A stretch of 64,000 bases of DNA from Parvibaculum sp035325945 (GCF_035325945.1 NZ_DAOKYX010000003.1:83789-147788); one strand, 5' to 3'; positions 24,884 through 33,997 are shown, counted from the first letter of the stretch. The notes: generated by a model from the sequence alone, not told the origin. Program-made: numbers and translations.

Positions 24884-25981
24884 ATGACGCACCCTCTTCC
24901 CCAAAAGGGCATTCTCGAGATCGAGCCCTATGTCGCGGGCCGCGCGCAGGCGCATGGCGCGGAGCGGGTCTTCAAGCTCTCGGCCAATGAGACGCCGCTC
25001 GGGCCAAGTCCCCGCGCGCGCGAGGCTTTCATCGCGGCGGCGGGCGGGCTCGAGTGCTACCCGGAAGGCTCGGCCAGCGAATTGCGCCGGGCGATCGGCG
25101 AGCGCTTCGGGCTCAGTCCCGACCGCATCGTCTGCGGCGCCGGTTCGGACGAACTGCTGCACCTTCTCGCTCAGGCCTATCTCGGCGAGGGCGACGAGGC
25201 GATCGCGACCGAGCACGGCTTTCTCGTCTATCCCATCGTCACCAGGGCCGCGGGCGCGAAGCTCGTTTCGGTGCGCGAGAAGGGCCTGCGCGCCGATGTC
25301 GATGCGATCCTCGCCGCGGTGACGCCGCGGACGAAGATCGTCTTCCTCGCCAATCCCAACAACCCGACGGGAAGTTATCTGCCGGTCGACGAGGTGAAGC
25401 GGCTCCATGCCGGACTTCGCTCCGACATCCTCTTCGTGATCGACGCTGCCTATTCCGAATATGTGCGCAAGAACGATTACGAAAGCGGCATTGAGCTTGT
25501 GGCGACGTCGGACAATGTGGTGATGACGCGCACCTTCTCGAAGATTTACGGCCTCGCCGCGCTCCGGCTCGGCTGGATGTATGCGCCGGCCCATGTCGTC
25601 GATGTCATCAATCGCATCCGCGGCCCCTTCAACGTCTCCGTTCCGGCGCTCGAGGCGGGCATCGCAGCGATCCGCGACATCGCGCATTTCGAGAAGGCGC
25701 GTGCGCATAACGAGACATGGCTCGCATGGCTCAGCGAGGAGATCGGCAAGCTCGGCCTCGAGGTGGCGCCGAGCGTTGCGAATTTCCTGCTCATCCGTTT
25801 CCCCGAAGAAGCGGGAAAGACGGCGCAGGACGCCGACCGCTTCCTGATGACGCGCGGGCTCATTCTCCGGCAGGTCGGCTCCTACGGGCTTCCGCAGCAT
25901 CTCCGGCTCAGCGTCGGCACGGAGGAGGCAAACCGCCTCGTCGTCGCCGCGCTCGCCGAATTCATGGGGAAGCGCGCATGA
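24884..25981 (+). CDS. hisC: histidinol-phosphate/aromatic aminotransferase
   Basis: This is a fold-type I PLP aminotransferase of 365 residues from ATG 24884; a GTG at 24878 overlaps the upstream stop and is an alternative. KLSANETPLGPSPRA, FLANPNNPTGSYL, DAAYSEY and the PLP lysine in TFSKIYGLAALRLGW are typical of HisC. Placed between chorismate mutase and tyrA, it probably serves aromatic transamination as well as or instead of histidine synthesis. Confidence 0.88.
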   Translation: MTHPLPQKGILEIEPYVAGRAQAHGAERVFKLSANETPLGPSPRAREAFIAAAGGLECYPEGSASELRRAIGERFGLSPDRIVCGAGSDELLHLLAQAYLGEGDEAIATEHGFLVYPIVTRAAGAKLVSVREKGLRADVDAILAAVTPRTKIVFLANPNNPTGSYLPVDEVKRLHAGLRSDILFVIDAAYSEYVRKNDYESGIELVATSDNVVMTRTFSKIYGLAALRLGWMYAPAHVVDVINRIRGPFNVSVPALEAGIAAIRDIAHFEKARAHNETWLAWLSEEIGKLGLEVAPSVANFLLIRFPEEAGKTAQDADRFLMTRGLILRQVGSYGLPQHLRLSVGTEEANRLVVAALAEFMGKRA

Positions 25982-26925
25982 GCGCAGATCCGAAATTCGC
26001 GCGCATCGCCATTATCGGCCTCGGCCTTATCGGCGGTTCGCTCGGCTATGCGGTGAAGCGCGGCAAGCTCGCCGATCACGTTGTCGGCTATGCGACGAGC
26101 GAGGCGACGCGGCGCCGCGCGCTCGAACTCGGCTTCATCGACAGCGCCGCCGCGAACCTCGCGGAAGCGGTGAGCGATGCCGATCTCGTCGTGCTCTGCA
26201 CGCCGGTCGGCGCGCTTGGCGATGTCGCCACTGCCATCGAGAAGCATCTGAAGAAGGGCGCGATCCTCACCGATGCGGGATCGGTCAAGACGGCGGTCAT
26301 CCGCGATGTCGGCCCCTTCGTGCCGGAAGGCGTCAGCTTCATCCCCGGCCACCCGATCGCGGGCACCGAGCAGTCCGGCCCCGATGCGGGCTTTGCCGAA
26401 CTTTTCGACGGGCGCTGGTGCATTCTGACGCCGGTGCCGGGCACGGACCGGGCCGCGCTCGCAAAGCTCACCGCCTTCTGGGAGGCCTGCGGCTCGAAGG
26501 TCGATGTGATGGAGCCGAAGCATCACGATCTGGTGCTCGCCATCGTCAGCCATCTGCCGCATCTCATCGCCTACAACATCGTCGGCACGGCGGACGATCT
26601 CGAAACGGTGACGGAATCCGAGGTCATCAAATATTCCGCCGGCGGCTTTCGCGATTTCACGCGCCTTGCCTCCTCCGATCCGACCATGTGGCGCGACATC
26701 TGCCTCAACAACAAGGACGCGATCCTCGAAATGCTCGGCCGTTTCTCGGAGGATCTCTCGGCCATGCAGCGCATGATCCGCTGGGGCGACGGTGAGGGGC
26801 TTTTCGCGCTCTTCACACGGACGCGCGCCGTCCGCCGCGCCATCATCGATGCGGGGCAGGACGTTTCGGCCCCGAATTTCGGCCGCACTCCGGGCCAGGC
26901 TGGCCCCGGGGGCGGGCGCGGCTAG
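25978..26925 (+). CDS. tyrA: prephenate/arogenate dehydrogenase
   Basis: The 315-residue NAD(P)-dependent enzyme begins with a Rossmann motif, IAIIGLGLIGGSLGYA. Next are DAGSVKTAVI, IPGHPIAGTEQSGPDAG and MEPKHHDLVLAIVSHLPHLIAY, which hold the catalytic His and substrate residues. GGFRDFTRLASSDPTMWRDI is also conserved. It oxidatively decarboxylates prephenate or arogenate toward tyrosine. The ATG overlaps the hisC stop by 4 bp, and its end overlaps the convergent DUF2125 gene by 4 bp. Confidence 0.93.
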   Translation: MSADPKFARIAIIGLGLIGGSLGYAVKRGKLADHVVGYATSEATRRRALELGFIDSAAANLAEAVSDADLVVLCTPVGALGDVATAIEKHLKKGAILTDAGSVKTAVIRDVGPFVPEGVSFIPGHPIAGTEQSGPDAGFAELFDGRWCILTPVPGTDRAALAKLTAFWEACGSKVDVMEPKHHDLVLAIVSHLPHLIAYNIVGTADDLETVTESEVIKYSAGGFRDFTRLASSDPTMWRDICLNNKDAILEMLGRFSEDLSAMQRMIRWGDGEGLFALFTRTRAVRRAIIDAGQDVSAPNFGRTPGQAGPGGGRG

Positions 26926-28058
26926 AAGAGCGGGTCGAGCGTCGCGACCAGAAGCGGGCCGAGGAAGAGCCTTCCGTCCTTCATCAGAACGGGAACATGG
27001 ACCCGGCCCGATTTGTCACCCTGCAACTGCGCGACAAGGCCGATGCCGACAAGCGCGACGCGCGCATCCTTCTCGTTGACGACCTTCGCCTTCACAAGCG
27101 CGCTCACGAGCCCCGCATAATCCGCGATGGCGGCATCGAGACGGCCTTCCGGCCGCATCTGCCGGTCGAGCGTCACCTCGCCCTGCGCCATGAGATCGAG
27201 CGCGCCCCATTTGATAGCGAGATCGGAAATGGCGAGCCTGCCACCATTGGCCAGCCATTCGCGTGACATCTCGACCGGGCTCGCATTGGTGCTTGGGGGC
27301 AGGTTGCGCAAGCGCGCCTGCGCGGCGAAAAGCGTCATGCGCTCGCCGAGAACCTTCGAAGCGGCGAGGCGCTCAAGGTCGATGTCGTCGCCTTGAAGTG
27401 CGATGTCATAGCTTGCCGCGTCGCCCGGCGCGGGTGGGCTTCCCGGATCCGTTGCGGCGGGCTGCGCGTGAAGCTGCAGACGACCGGCGGCGAAGCGGCC
27501 TTCCTTTCCCGCGCCTGCCTTGGCCCCGGGCTTGTCAGTGCCGGTATCGTGCAGCGCGACGAGATTGTTGATGTCGATGGCGAGCCGGCCGACCGGCGCG
27601 CCGTCGATGGCGACATAGCTCGCCCATGCGCCGTCCGAAATCATGCTGACGGTGTGCGTTTGCCGCGCGGCGCCGGATACGTCGCGATATTTCAGAAGCT
27701 GTCCGCCCTCGATCTTCAGCACGACGTGGCGGAGATTGTAGGGCAGGAAATCGGCTTCGAGATTTTCCGCCGACCATTCCCATGCTTCCGGCGCGTTCGG
27801 CGCGCGGATGATGGGGGCGACGAAGTCGGCTTCGATGCGGTAGGGGAAACCCGAAATCGAGAATGTGTCCCAGCCGACGGCAATCTTCTCGGCAGGCGCG
27901 GCGGCGAAACGCTCGATCGCCTCACGCGTCTTGCCGGCGGCGACATACCAGTAGGCCGAATAGACGGCGAGCCCCGCGATGAGGACAAGTGTTGGCCCGA
28001 AAATGCGCCATGAAAATACAGGCGCGGCATTTCTCGTGTCGGGTGGTGTGCTCGTCAT
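26922..28058 (-). CDS. DUF2125 family envelope protein
   Basis: The protein has about 378 residues. After a short tail there is one transmembrane helix (about residues 17-38), and the rest is predicted beta-rich and periplasmic. GWDTFSISGFPYRIEADFVAPIIRAPNAPEAWEWSAENLEADFLPYNLRHVVL is the DUF2125 signature. Function is unknown; the family is common in alphaproteobacteria. The start is uncertain: an ATG at 28088 is also possible, and neither has a clear ribosome site. It is divergent from chaC. Confidence 0.75.
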   Translation of the reverse strand: MTSTPPDTRNAAPVFSWRIFGPTLVLIAGLAVYSAYWYVAAGKTREAIERFAAAPAEKIAVGWDTFSISGFPYRIEADFVAPIIRAPNAPEAWEWSAENLEADFLPYNLRHVVLKIEGGQLLKYRDVSGAARQTHTVSMISDGAWASYVAIDGAPVGRLAIDINNLVALHDTGTDKPGAKAGAGKEGRFAAGRLQLHAQPAATDPGSPPAPGDAASYDIALQGDDIDLERLAASKVLGERMTLFAAQARLRNLPPSTNASPVEMSREWLANGGRLAISDLAIKWGALDLMAQGEVTLDRQMRPEGRLDAAIADYAGLVSALVKAKVVNEKDARVALVGIGLVAQLQGDKSGRVHVPVLMKDGRLFLGPLLVATLDPLF

Positions 28059-28118
28059 GGTGTCGATAATATCCGCCGCGCCGTTCATGAAATCCAGAAC
28101 ATGCTTCCGGGGCACAGG

Positions 28119-28667
28119 ATGCAGGATTTATGGGTCTTTGGATATGGGTCGCTGATGTGGCGGCCGGGTTTCGAGCATGAGGAGCGCAGGCCCGCGCTTC
28201 TCAGGGGCTATCGCCGTTCATTCTGCGTCTACAGCCATGTGCACCGAGGCACGCCGGAGCGGCCGGGCCTCGTTTTCGGCCTCGATGCGGGCGGCGCCTG
28301 CCGGGGCGTCGCCTTTCGCGTGGCGGCTTCGCGGGCGGAGGAAACGCGGCGCTATCTGCAGGCGCGCGAGCAGGTGACATCGGTTTATGTCGAAGCGTTG
28401 AAAAACGTCGAACTCGTCGACGAGAAGCGCCGCGTCGAGGCGCTCTGCTTCATCGTCGACCGCAGGCATCCGCAATATGCGGGCGCGCTTCCCTTCGAGC
28501 GGCAGGTCGAAATCGTCGCGGGCGCGGAGGGGCGGTCGGGCCGGAATCCCGACTATCTGGAAAGCACGGTCCGCCATCTCGAGGAAACGGGCATTGCCGA
28601 TCGTGAGCTTACGCGCCTCTGGCACGCCGTAGCGGAGCGCCTGCCTCTACCCGATCGGCGCCGGTGA
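28119..28667 (+). CDS. chaC: ChaC-family gamma-glutamylcyclotransferase
   Basis: The 182-residue protein begins MQDLWVFGYGSLMWRPGFE; the FGYGSLMW loop binds the gamma-glutamyl group. RGYRRSFCVYSHVHRGTPERPGLVFGLD and YLQAREQVTSVY (with the likely catalytic Glu) follow ChaC enzymes that split glutathione to 5-oxoproline and Cys-Gly. An ATG 18 bp upstream is also in frame. The 3' end overlaps the convergent ycaQ-like gene by 59 bp. Confidence 0.9.
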   Translation: MQDLWVFGYGSLMWRPGFEHEERRPALLRGYRRSFCVYSHVHRGTPERPGLVFGLDAGGACRGVAFRVAASRAEETRRYLQAREQVTSVYVEALKNVELVDEKRRVEALCFIVDRRHPQYAGALPFERQVEIVAGAEGRSGRNPDYLESTVRHLEETGIADRELTRLWHAVAERLPLPDRRR

Positions 28668-29814
28668 AGCTGGCAAGTTTGCCAAGCGCATCCTCGATCG
28701 CGGCCTTGCGCGTCTTGTCGAGCTTCACACTCGGTTCGAGCCACATGCCTTTCACTTCGAGCAGGCCCTTGTCGCGATGCGTCTTCAGGTCCGCGCGCGC
28801 AACGAAGCGGTCGCCTTCGAGGATCGGCAGCACATAGTAGCCATAGCGTCGTTTCGCCTCGGGCATGAAGATCTCGATACGGTAGTCGAAACCGAAAAGA
28901 CGGATCGTGCGTTTTCTGTCGCGAATCGCCGGATCGAAAGGCGAGAGGAGCCGCGCGCCATCAGGCATCTCGTCGAGCGCGGCGAGCTGCGCTTCGATGC
29001 CGGGCAGTGCGAGCGCTGGTTTCCGCGTGCCGTCGGCGCCTTCGACGGCGACCTCGACGATCTCCTTCCGGCGCAGCGCCGCCTTCGCCCAGGCCCGTGC
29101 CTCAGCGATCTCGACGAGGTCGAAGAAGGCGGCGATCTCCGTGGGCGTCGCCATGGCGAGGCGTTCCAGCGCCTCGCGGCAGGCCCAATCGACCGTCTGG
29201 CCGCGCGTGGGGCGCGCCTTGCGCCATTCATCCGGGATCACGCGCGGGGCGAGATCATAGACCTTCTCGAAGCCGTCGCGCCGCGCGATGGCGAGCTCGC
29301 CCGTGCGCCAGAGATATTCGAGCGCCGTCTTCGAGGGGCCCCAGCCCCACCAGCCGCCTTCGCCCTTGTCCTCGAAATCGCGCGCGGCGAGCGCGCCTTC
29401 CTTGCGGATGCGGGCGCGCACATTGCGGATCGTCTTTTCGGGCTCGGGGCCGAAGCGCTGCCGCCAGCGCGGATGATTGATGCGCGCCTTCGCCGCGCGA
29501 AAGCGGTGATGCCAGTGCGGGTAGAATTCGATGGGGATGAGCGAGGCGTCGTGCGTCCAGTGCTCGAAGAGGGCGCGGTGCTCGTGATGGAGGGCGTGGA
29601 GGGTTTCGCGCCTGTATCCTCCCGCGCGCGAAAAGAGGATCATGTGGTGGGCGCGTTCCACCGTGTTGACGGAATCGAGTTGCACGAAGCCGAGCTTGCG
29701 CACCAGCGCGAGCGTTTCCTCATGGTCGAGCGCGTGAGCGGCGCGAAGCCCGAGTGCGTGGCGGTCGAGAAAGAGGCGGCGGGCATCGCCATTCGATATG
29801 TCGAGAGGCGTCAT
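28609..29814 (-). CDS. YcaQ-like winged-helix DNA glycosylase family protein
   Basis: The 401-residue protein belongs to the HTH_42/YcaQ family. Signatures are FVQLDSVNTVERAHHMILFSRAGGYRRETL, EHWTHDASLIPIEFYPHW, and DRKRTIRLFGFDYRIEIFMPEAKRRYGYYVLPILEGDRFVAR near the end. E. coli YcaQ (AlkX) unhooks interstrand DNA cross-links; the same role is inferred. Its ATG overlaps the stop of the VOC gene, and creA lies upstream, so creA-VOC-ycaQ look co-transcribed. Confidence 0.87.
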   Translation of the reverse strand: MTPLDISNGDARRLFLDRHALGLRAAHALDHEETLALVRKLGFVQLDSVNTVERAHHMILFSRAGGYRRETLHALHHEHRALFEHWTHDASLIPIEFYPHWHHRFRAAKARINHPRWRQRFGPEPEKTIRNVRARIRKEGALAARDFEDKGEGGWWGWGPSKTALEYLWRTGELAIARRDGFEKVYDLAPRVIPDEWRKARPTRGQTVDWACREALERLAMATPTEIAAFFDLVEIAEARAWAKAALRRKEIVEVAVEGADGTRKPALALPGIEAQLAALDEMPDGARLLSPFDPAIRDRKRTIRLFGFDYRIEIFMPEAKRRYGYYVLPILEGDRFVARADLKTHRDKGLLEVKGMWLEPSVKLDKTRKAAIEDALGKLASFTGADRVEAGAPLRRARGA

Positions 29815-30230
29815 GCGGGCCGCGGCTCGAAGACATATTCGAGTTTCAGCCCGTCCGGGTCCGCGAACATGACGGCGTAGTAGCCCTCGCCATATTCGGG
29901 ATAGTCCGCAGGCGGATCGAGAACGGCCGCATCCATCGTGACGAGCAGCCTGTGGAGCGCATCCACATCCTCGCGGCTTTCCGCGCGCCATGCGACATGG
30001 TGAAGGCCCGGCGAATAGCGATCGTGGCGGCGCGATCTGCCTTCGCCTTTCGCGGCGAAGATACCGATGGTTGGCAGATGGCCGGGCGAGACTGCATGTT
30101 CCCAGTCGATGCCGTTTTCATCCTCCGACCAGCGGCGATAGCCCATATGGCCGAGCACGGCGTCATAGAAGGGCGCCGAGCGCGCGACGTCGGAGACGGT
30201 GAGGTCGAGATGGTGGAAGAGGCCGCGCAT
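29811..30230 (-). CDS. VOC-superfamily (glyoxalase/dioxygenase-like) protein
   Basis: The 139-residue protein has two beta-alpha-beta-beta-beta modules: FHHLDLTVSDVARSAPFYDAVLGHMGY near the start and GLHHVAWRAESREDVDALHRLL then YAVMFADPDGLKLEYVFEP at the end. His, His and Glu residues at the expected places could bind a metal. The reaction is unknown. The start MRGLFHHLDL was preferred to one 21 bp upstream. It overlaps the ycaQ-like gene by 4 bp. Confidence 0.85.
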   Translation of the reverse strand: MRGLFHHLDLTVSDVARSAPFYDAVLGHMGYRRWSEDENGIDWEHAVSPGHLPTIGIFAAKGEGRSRRHDRYSPGLHHVAWRAESREDVDALHRLLVTMDAAVLDPPADYPEYGEGYYAVMFADPDGLKLEYVFEPRPA

Positions 30231-30235
30231 TTGCC

Positions 30236-30712
30236 TCAGCGGCCCGTCCATGGCGTCACGGGCACGCTCGCCACCGCGTTGAAGGGCGAGCCGTCGATGA
30301 TCTTGTCGCTGATGGCGAGGTAGACGAGCGTTCTGCGCCTCGCATCGACGATGCGATAGACCTTCGTGTGCTTGAAGAAGACGGAAGTCTTTTCGGAATA
30401 GACCTTCTCGCGCGATTTGAGTTTCGTGAGGTCGGCGGTGACGGGCCCCGTCTGGATGCAGGAGAGCGAGAAGCGCGACGGGTCTTCGGCGAGACCCACC
30501 ATGCCGGACATGCCGCCCGTGCGGGCCTGCGCGATGTAGCAGGTGACGCCGCCCACCTTCTCGTCGTCGAAACCCGAGACGCAGACCTTGTCATTCGCGC
30601 CCATGACGCGGAATGTGGTCGAGACGCAATCTATGTCGTCGGCGCGGGCGGGCGATGTGAGCGCAAGCGCGGCGAGAAGCCCTAGGCACGCGCTGACCAG
30701 AAGCGTTCGCAT
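30236..30712 (-). CDS. creA: CreA family periplasmic protein
   Basis: The 158-residue protein starts with a signal peptide (MRTLLVSACLGLLAALALTSPARA). The mature part, IDCVSTTFRVMGANDKVCVSGFDDEKVGGVTCYIAQARTGG and GLAEDPSRFSLSC, is the CreA signature with conserved cysteines. Function is not established. The in-frame ATG 48 bp upstream would add a non-signal extension. It is followed 5 bp later by the VOC gene. Confidence 0.9.
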   Translation of the reverse strand: MRTLLVSACLGLLAALALTSPARADDIDCVSTTFRVMGANDKVCVSGFDDEKVGGVTCYIAQARTGGMSGMVGLAEDPSRFSLSCIQTGPVTADLTKLKSREKVYSEKTSVFFKHTKVYRIVDARRRTLVYLAISDKIIDGSPFNAVASVPVTPWTGR

Positions 30713-30769
30713 GGCGACGATGTCCCTTTGCGGCCGGTGCCCCCTGTCTTTCGCGGGCATGTCGCGATG

Positions 30770-31351
30770 TTACCCGCAAATCGCGCGCTGTCGATCAAAC
30801 TTGTTCCAGCGGATCGCATAGCCGCCGCGCACCATGGCGCAGTTGAGTTCCGTGCCGGCCGATGTGCGGCAGATGGCGGTCACGCGGCCATAGCTCGTGC
30901 CGGTAGCCTCGCAGGTGAGCCTTTGACCGAGCGCGAGCGCTTCGAGCGCTCGTTTGGCGGCCGCTCCCGAAGCGCCGGGGCATGGATGTCCGGGCAGGCA
31001 GGTTTCGTCGAGTTCGCGCGCGGCGATCGCATGAAGGCGGATTTTCGGCCCCTCGGCGCAATAGATGGGGCCGTCCCCGTCGTGAACGCCGGTCACCGTG
31101 CAGGTGAAGGCACCCGCAGGCGCAGGCGCGGGCAGGGAAGCCACGCGCGGGCGGATCGCTTCCGGGAAGGGGAAGTAATAGACGAGGCCGAAGACGCTGG
31201 CGGCGAAAAGCAGCGTCACGAGCGCGAAGGATGGCCGCCAGAGCCTCTCGCACTCCCGCTTCGCCGGCGCGTTGTGCGAGGACTTGCGGTATGGGCCCGG
31301 CGTGCGTTGGGCCCGTCTGAAATTTGGATATTTGTCCCGTGCGGAAAACAT
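30770..31351 (-). CDS. thermonuclease-like (SNase) membrane-anchored protein
   Basis: The 193-residue protein has a basic N-terminus, one transmembrane helix (about residues 41-62) and a C-terminal OB-fold domain like staphylococcal nuclease: CTVTGVHDGDGPIYCAEGPKIRLHAIAARELDE, then TSYGRVTAICRTSAGTELNCAMVRGGYAIRW. The usual IDAPE is AIAARE, so one conserved Asp is lost, which makes activity uncertain. It would sit in the periplasm. A 19-bp inverted repeat lies about 75 bp upstream. Confidence 0.8.
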   Translation of the reverse strand: MFSARDKYPNFRRAQRTPGPYRKSSHNAPAKRECERLWRPSFALVTLLFAASVFGLVYYFPFPEAIRPRVASLPAPAPAGAFTCTVTGVHDGDGPIYCAEGPKIRLHAIAARELDETCLPGHPCPGASGAAAKRALEALALGQRLTCEATGTSYGRVTAICRTSAGTELNCAMVRGGYAIRWNKFDRQRAICG

Positions 31352-31426
31352 GCGTCCATCCGGAAGCCGGGGCGGTTCCGGATGAAGATAGTTATCGGGC
31401 CTTAAGGCTTCCCGGCTTTGCGGCCG

Positions 31427-31445
31427 CCAATTTGTTTCAAATTGG
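31427..31445. promoter_or_regulatory. Perfect 19-bp inverted repeat CCAATTTG-N3-CAAATTGG
   Basis: The arms are at 31427-31434 and 31438-31445. It is upstream of the SNase-like gene (start 31351, minus strand). The AT-rich arms stand out in a GC-rich region. Could be an operator or a short RNA hairpin. A second palindrome, GCCTTAAGGC, lies at 31399-31408. Confidence 0.45.
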
Positions 31446-31518
31446 ACGGGCTCGCGGGTGGTTTGCCGTCATTGCGGCAAGGGGCGATGAGAGGTTGAGC
31501 CCGCAGTCTCGCGCGGAT

Positions 31519-31607
31519 CGTTATGGCCGGCTTGTCCGGGCCATCCACGTTTTCATGCGCGCTTTGAAACTGGCTCCCGCATGCCCCGCATGAAGCCGGG
31601 CATGACG
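31519..31607. repeat. Inverted pair of REP-like palindromes (REPIN-like)
   Basis: The unit at 31519-31549 (ATGGCC...GGCCAT with a GGCTTGTCCG loop) resembles the common alphaproteobacterial extragenic element. A second unit in the opposite orientation lies at 31579-31607 (CATGCCCCG...CCGGGCATGACG). Together they fill most of the gap after the nrdJ stop. They may also end nrdJ transcription. The element family is recognised from memory of its consensus, not by search. Confidence 0.5.
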
Positions 31608-31625
31608 CCTATGGGAGCCGATCGC

Positions 31626-33938
31626 TCAACTGCATTTCGAAAAGCCGCAGGAGGTGCAGGTCTCGCAGCCTTCCTGACGGATCATCGCGCGCTCGCCGCA
31701 GCGCGGGCAGCCCTTGAGCTTCGCCGCGCTCGTGCCCTGTTCGGGCTTTTCGCCCACAATGGCGCGGACGGCTTCCTGCAGCGGGTGGCCGTCCTCCTTC
31801 GCGATGAAGCCCGTGTCGATCATGTGCTGCTCGATCACCTCGCCGATGGCGGCGAGCAGGCTCGGCACATAGCGGCCCTTCATCCATGAGCCGCCGCGCG
31901 GATCGAAGACGGCCTTCAGTTCCTCCACCACGAAGGTCACGTCGCCGCCGCGGCGGAAGACGGCCGAGATCATGCGCGTCAGCGCCACCGTCCAGGCGTA
32001 GTGCTCCATGTTCTTCGAGTTGATGAAGATCTCGAAGGGGCGGCGCCTGCCGTCCTGCACGATGTCGTTGATGGTGATGTAGATCGCGTGGTCGCTCTCC
32101 GGCCATTGCAGCTTGTAGGTGAAGCCCGGCAGCACCGTCTCGCGCTCGAGCGGCTTCGACATGTAGACGACGCCATCCTTCTCGTAGGGCGTCTGCTTCG
32201 GCGCGTTGAGCGGCAGGGCGGGTTGCGTCTCCCCGGCGCTCGGGGCGGTATCGACCGAGAGCACGGAGCCGCGCACATCGCTCGGGCGGTAGGTGGTGCA
32301 GCCCTTGAGCCCCTGCTCATAGGCCTGCATGTAAACATCCTTGAACGCCTCGAAGGAAATGTCCTCCGGCACGTTGATCGTCTTGGAGATCGAGCTGTCG
32401 ATATAGTCCTGGCAGGCGGCCTGAACCGCGATGTGCTCGGCCGGCGTCAGTTCCTGCGCGTTGACGAAATAATCCGGCAGCGCCGCCGTCTCGCCGAACG
32501 CCGCGCGGAACTTCATCACCGCGTAATCGACCACCTGCTCCTCGCGCCGCGTGCCGTCGGGCATCAGCACCTTGCGCGTGTAGGAATAGGCGAAAACGGG
32601 CTCGATGCCGGACGAGACGTTGCCCGCGAAGAGCGAGATCGTGCCCGTCGGCGCGATGGAGGTGACGAGCGCGTTGCGGATACCGTGCCGCGCGATCGCC
32701 TCGCGCACGTCCTCGTCGAGCGTGGCGATGGTCTCGCCGGCGAGATAGGCGTCGCGGTCATAGAGCGGGAAGGGGCCCTTCTCCTTCGCGATCTCGACGG
32801 AAGCGAGATAGGCGGCGCGGGAGAGCGCGCGCATCCACTTGCGGATGAGCGCGATCGAGGCGGGCGCGCCATAGCGCTGGCGGCACATGATGAGCGCGTC
32901 GGCGAGCCCCGTGACGCCGAGGCCGATGCGGCGCTTGGCCTGCGCCTCATGCGCCTGCTGGGGCAGCGGGAAGCGCGAGACATCGACGACATTGTCCATC
33001 GCGCGGATGGCGACGCGAACGAGGCCGTCGAGTTCCTTCTCGTCGATCCGCGCCTTCTCCGTGAACGGATCACGGACGAGCGCGGCAAGGTTGATCGAGC
33101 CGAGCAGGCAGGCGCCATAGGGCGGCAGGGGCTGCTCGCCGCAGGGGTTCGTCGCGTGGATCGTCTCGCAATAATGGAGATTGTTGCGCGCGTTGATGCG
33201 GTCGATGAAGATGACGCCGGGCTCCGCATAGGCATAGGTCGCGGAGATGATCCTGTCCCAGAGCGCGCGGGCCTTCAGCGTCCTGAAGACCTGACCGCCA
33301 AAGACGAGCGGCCAGTCGGCATCGGCCTTCACCGCCGCCATGAAGGCGTCGGTCACCAGCACCGAGAGGTTGAACATGGTGAGGCGGCCGGGCTCGCGCT
33401 TGGCGTCGATGAATTGCTCGATGTCGGGATGGTCGCAGCGCATCGTCGCCATCATGGCGCCGCGGCGCGAGCCCGCCGACATGATGGTGCGGCACATGGC
33501 GTCCCAGACATCCATGAAGGAGAGGGGGCCGGAGGCGTCCGCGCCGACGCCCTTCACGGGCGCGCCGCGGGGGCGCAGCGAGGAGAAGTCGTAGCCGATG
33601 CCGCCGCCCTGCTGCATGGTGAGGGCGGCTTCCTTCAGGCTTTCGAAGATGCCGGCCATCGTGTCCGGAATCTCGCCCATGACGAAGCAGTTGAAGAGGG
33701 TGACGTCGCGGCGCGTGCCCGCGCCCGCGATGATCCGGCCCGCCGGAAGGAAGCGATAGCCCGCCAGGGCGTCACGGAAGCGCCCGGCCCATTCGGCCCG
33801 CGCCTCGGGCGCCTCGGCCTCGGCAAGCGCATTGGCGATGCGCGTCCAGGTGTCCTCGACGGTCAGGTCCACAGGGGTCCCGTCTTCGCCCCGGAGGCGG
33901 TATTTCATATCCCAGATCTGTTCGGCGATCGGATGCAT
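31626..33938 (-). CDS. nrdJ: adenosylcobalamin-dependent (class II) ribonucleotide reductase
   Basis: NrdJ makes deoxynucleotides using a radical from adenosylcobalamin. The 770-residue protein has the RNR core: FNCFVMGEIPDTM, MQQGGGIGYDFSSLRPRGAPVKG, ARNNLHYCETIHATNPCGEQPLPPYGACLLGSINL and the active-site loop. It ends with a Cys-rich domain, CPRCGERAMIRQEGCETCTSCGFSKCS, typical of class II enzymes. The start MHPIAEQIWDMKYR was chosen over an upstream ATG. It works with or without oxygen and needs the adenosylcobalamin supplied by the PduO-type enzyme at 50.0-50.6 kb. Confidence 0.94.
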   Translation of the reverse strand: MHPIAEQIWDMKYRLRGEDGTPVDLTVEDTWTRIANALAEAEAPEARAEWAGRFRDALAGYRFLPAGRIIAGAGTRRDVTLFNCFVMGEIPDTMAGIFESLKEAALTMQQGGGIGYDFSSLRPRGAPVKGVGADASGPLSFMDVWDAMCRTIMSAGSRRGAMMATMRCDHPDIEQFIDAKREPGRLTMFNLSVLVTDAFMAAVKADADWPLVFGGQVFRTLKARALWDRIISATYAYAEPGVIFIDRINARNNLHYCETIHATNPCGEQPLPPYGACLLGSINLAALVRDPFTEKARIDEKELDGLVRVAIRAMDNVVDVSRFPLPQQAHEAQAKRRIGLGVTGLADALIMCRQRYGAPASIALIRKWMRALSRAAYLASVEIAKEKGPFPLYDRDAYLAGETIATLDEDVREAIARHGIRNALVTSIAPTGTISLFAGNVSSGIEPVFAYSYTRKVLMPDGTRREEQVVDYAVMKFRAAFGETAALPDYFVNAQELTPAEHIAVQAACQDYIDSSISKTINVPEDISFEAFKDVYMQAYEQGLKGCTTYRPSDVRGSVLSVDTAPSAGETQPALPLNAPKQTPYEKDGVVYMSKPLERETVLPGFTYKLQWPESDHAIYITINDIVQDGRRRPFEIFINSKNMEHYAWTVALTRMISAVFRRGGDVTFVVEELKAVFDPRGGSWMKGRYVPSLLAAIGEVIEQHMIDTGFIAKEDGHPLQEAVRAIVGEKPEQGTSAAKLKGCPRCGERAMIRQEGCETCTSCGFSKCS

Positions 33939-33997
33939 GGCGGCCTTCGAATTCGTTTGAGAGGGGCAGCCTAGTCCCAGCGGTTCGGCCGGGTCAA

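Noticed and set aside
32001..33974. A 657-codon plus-strand frame opposite nrdJ
   Set aside because: Antisense to a clearly recognised RNR with intact motifs; low-complexity Arg/Asp/Glu composition.
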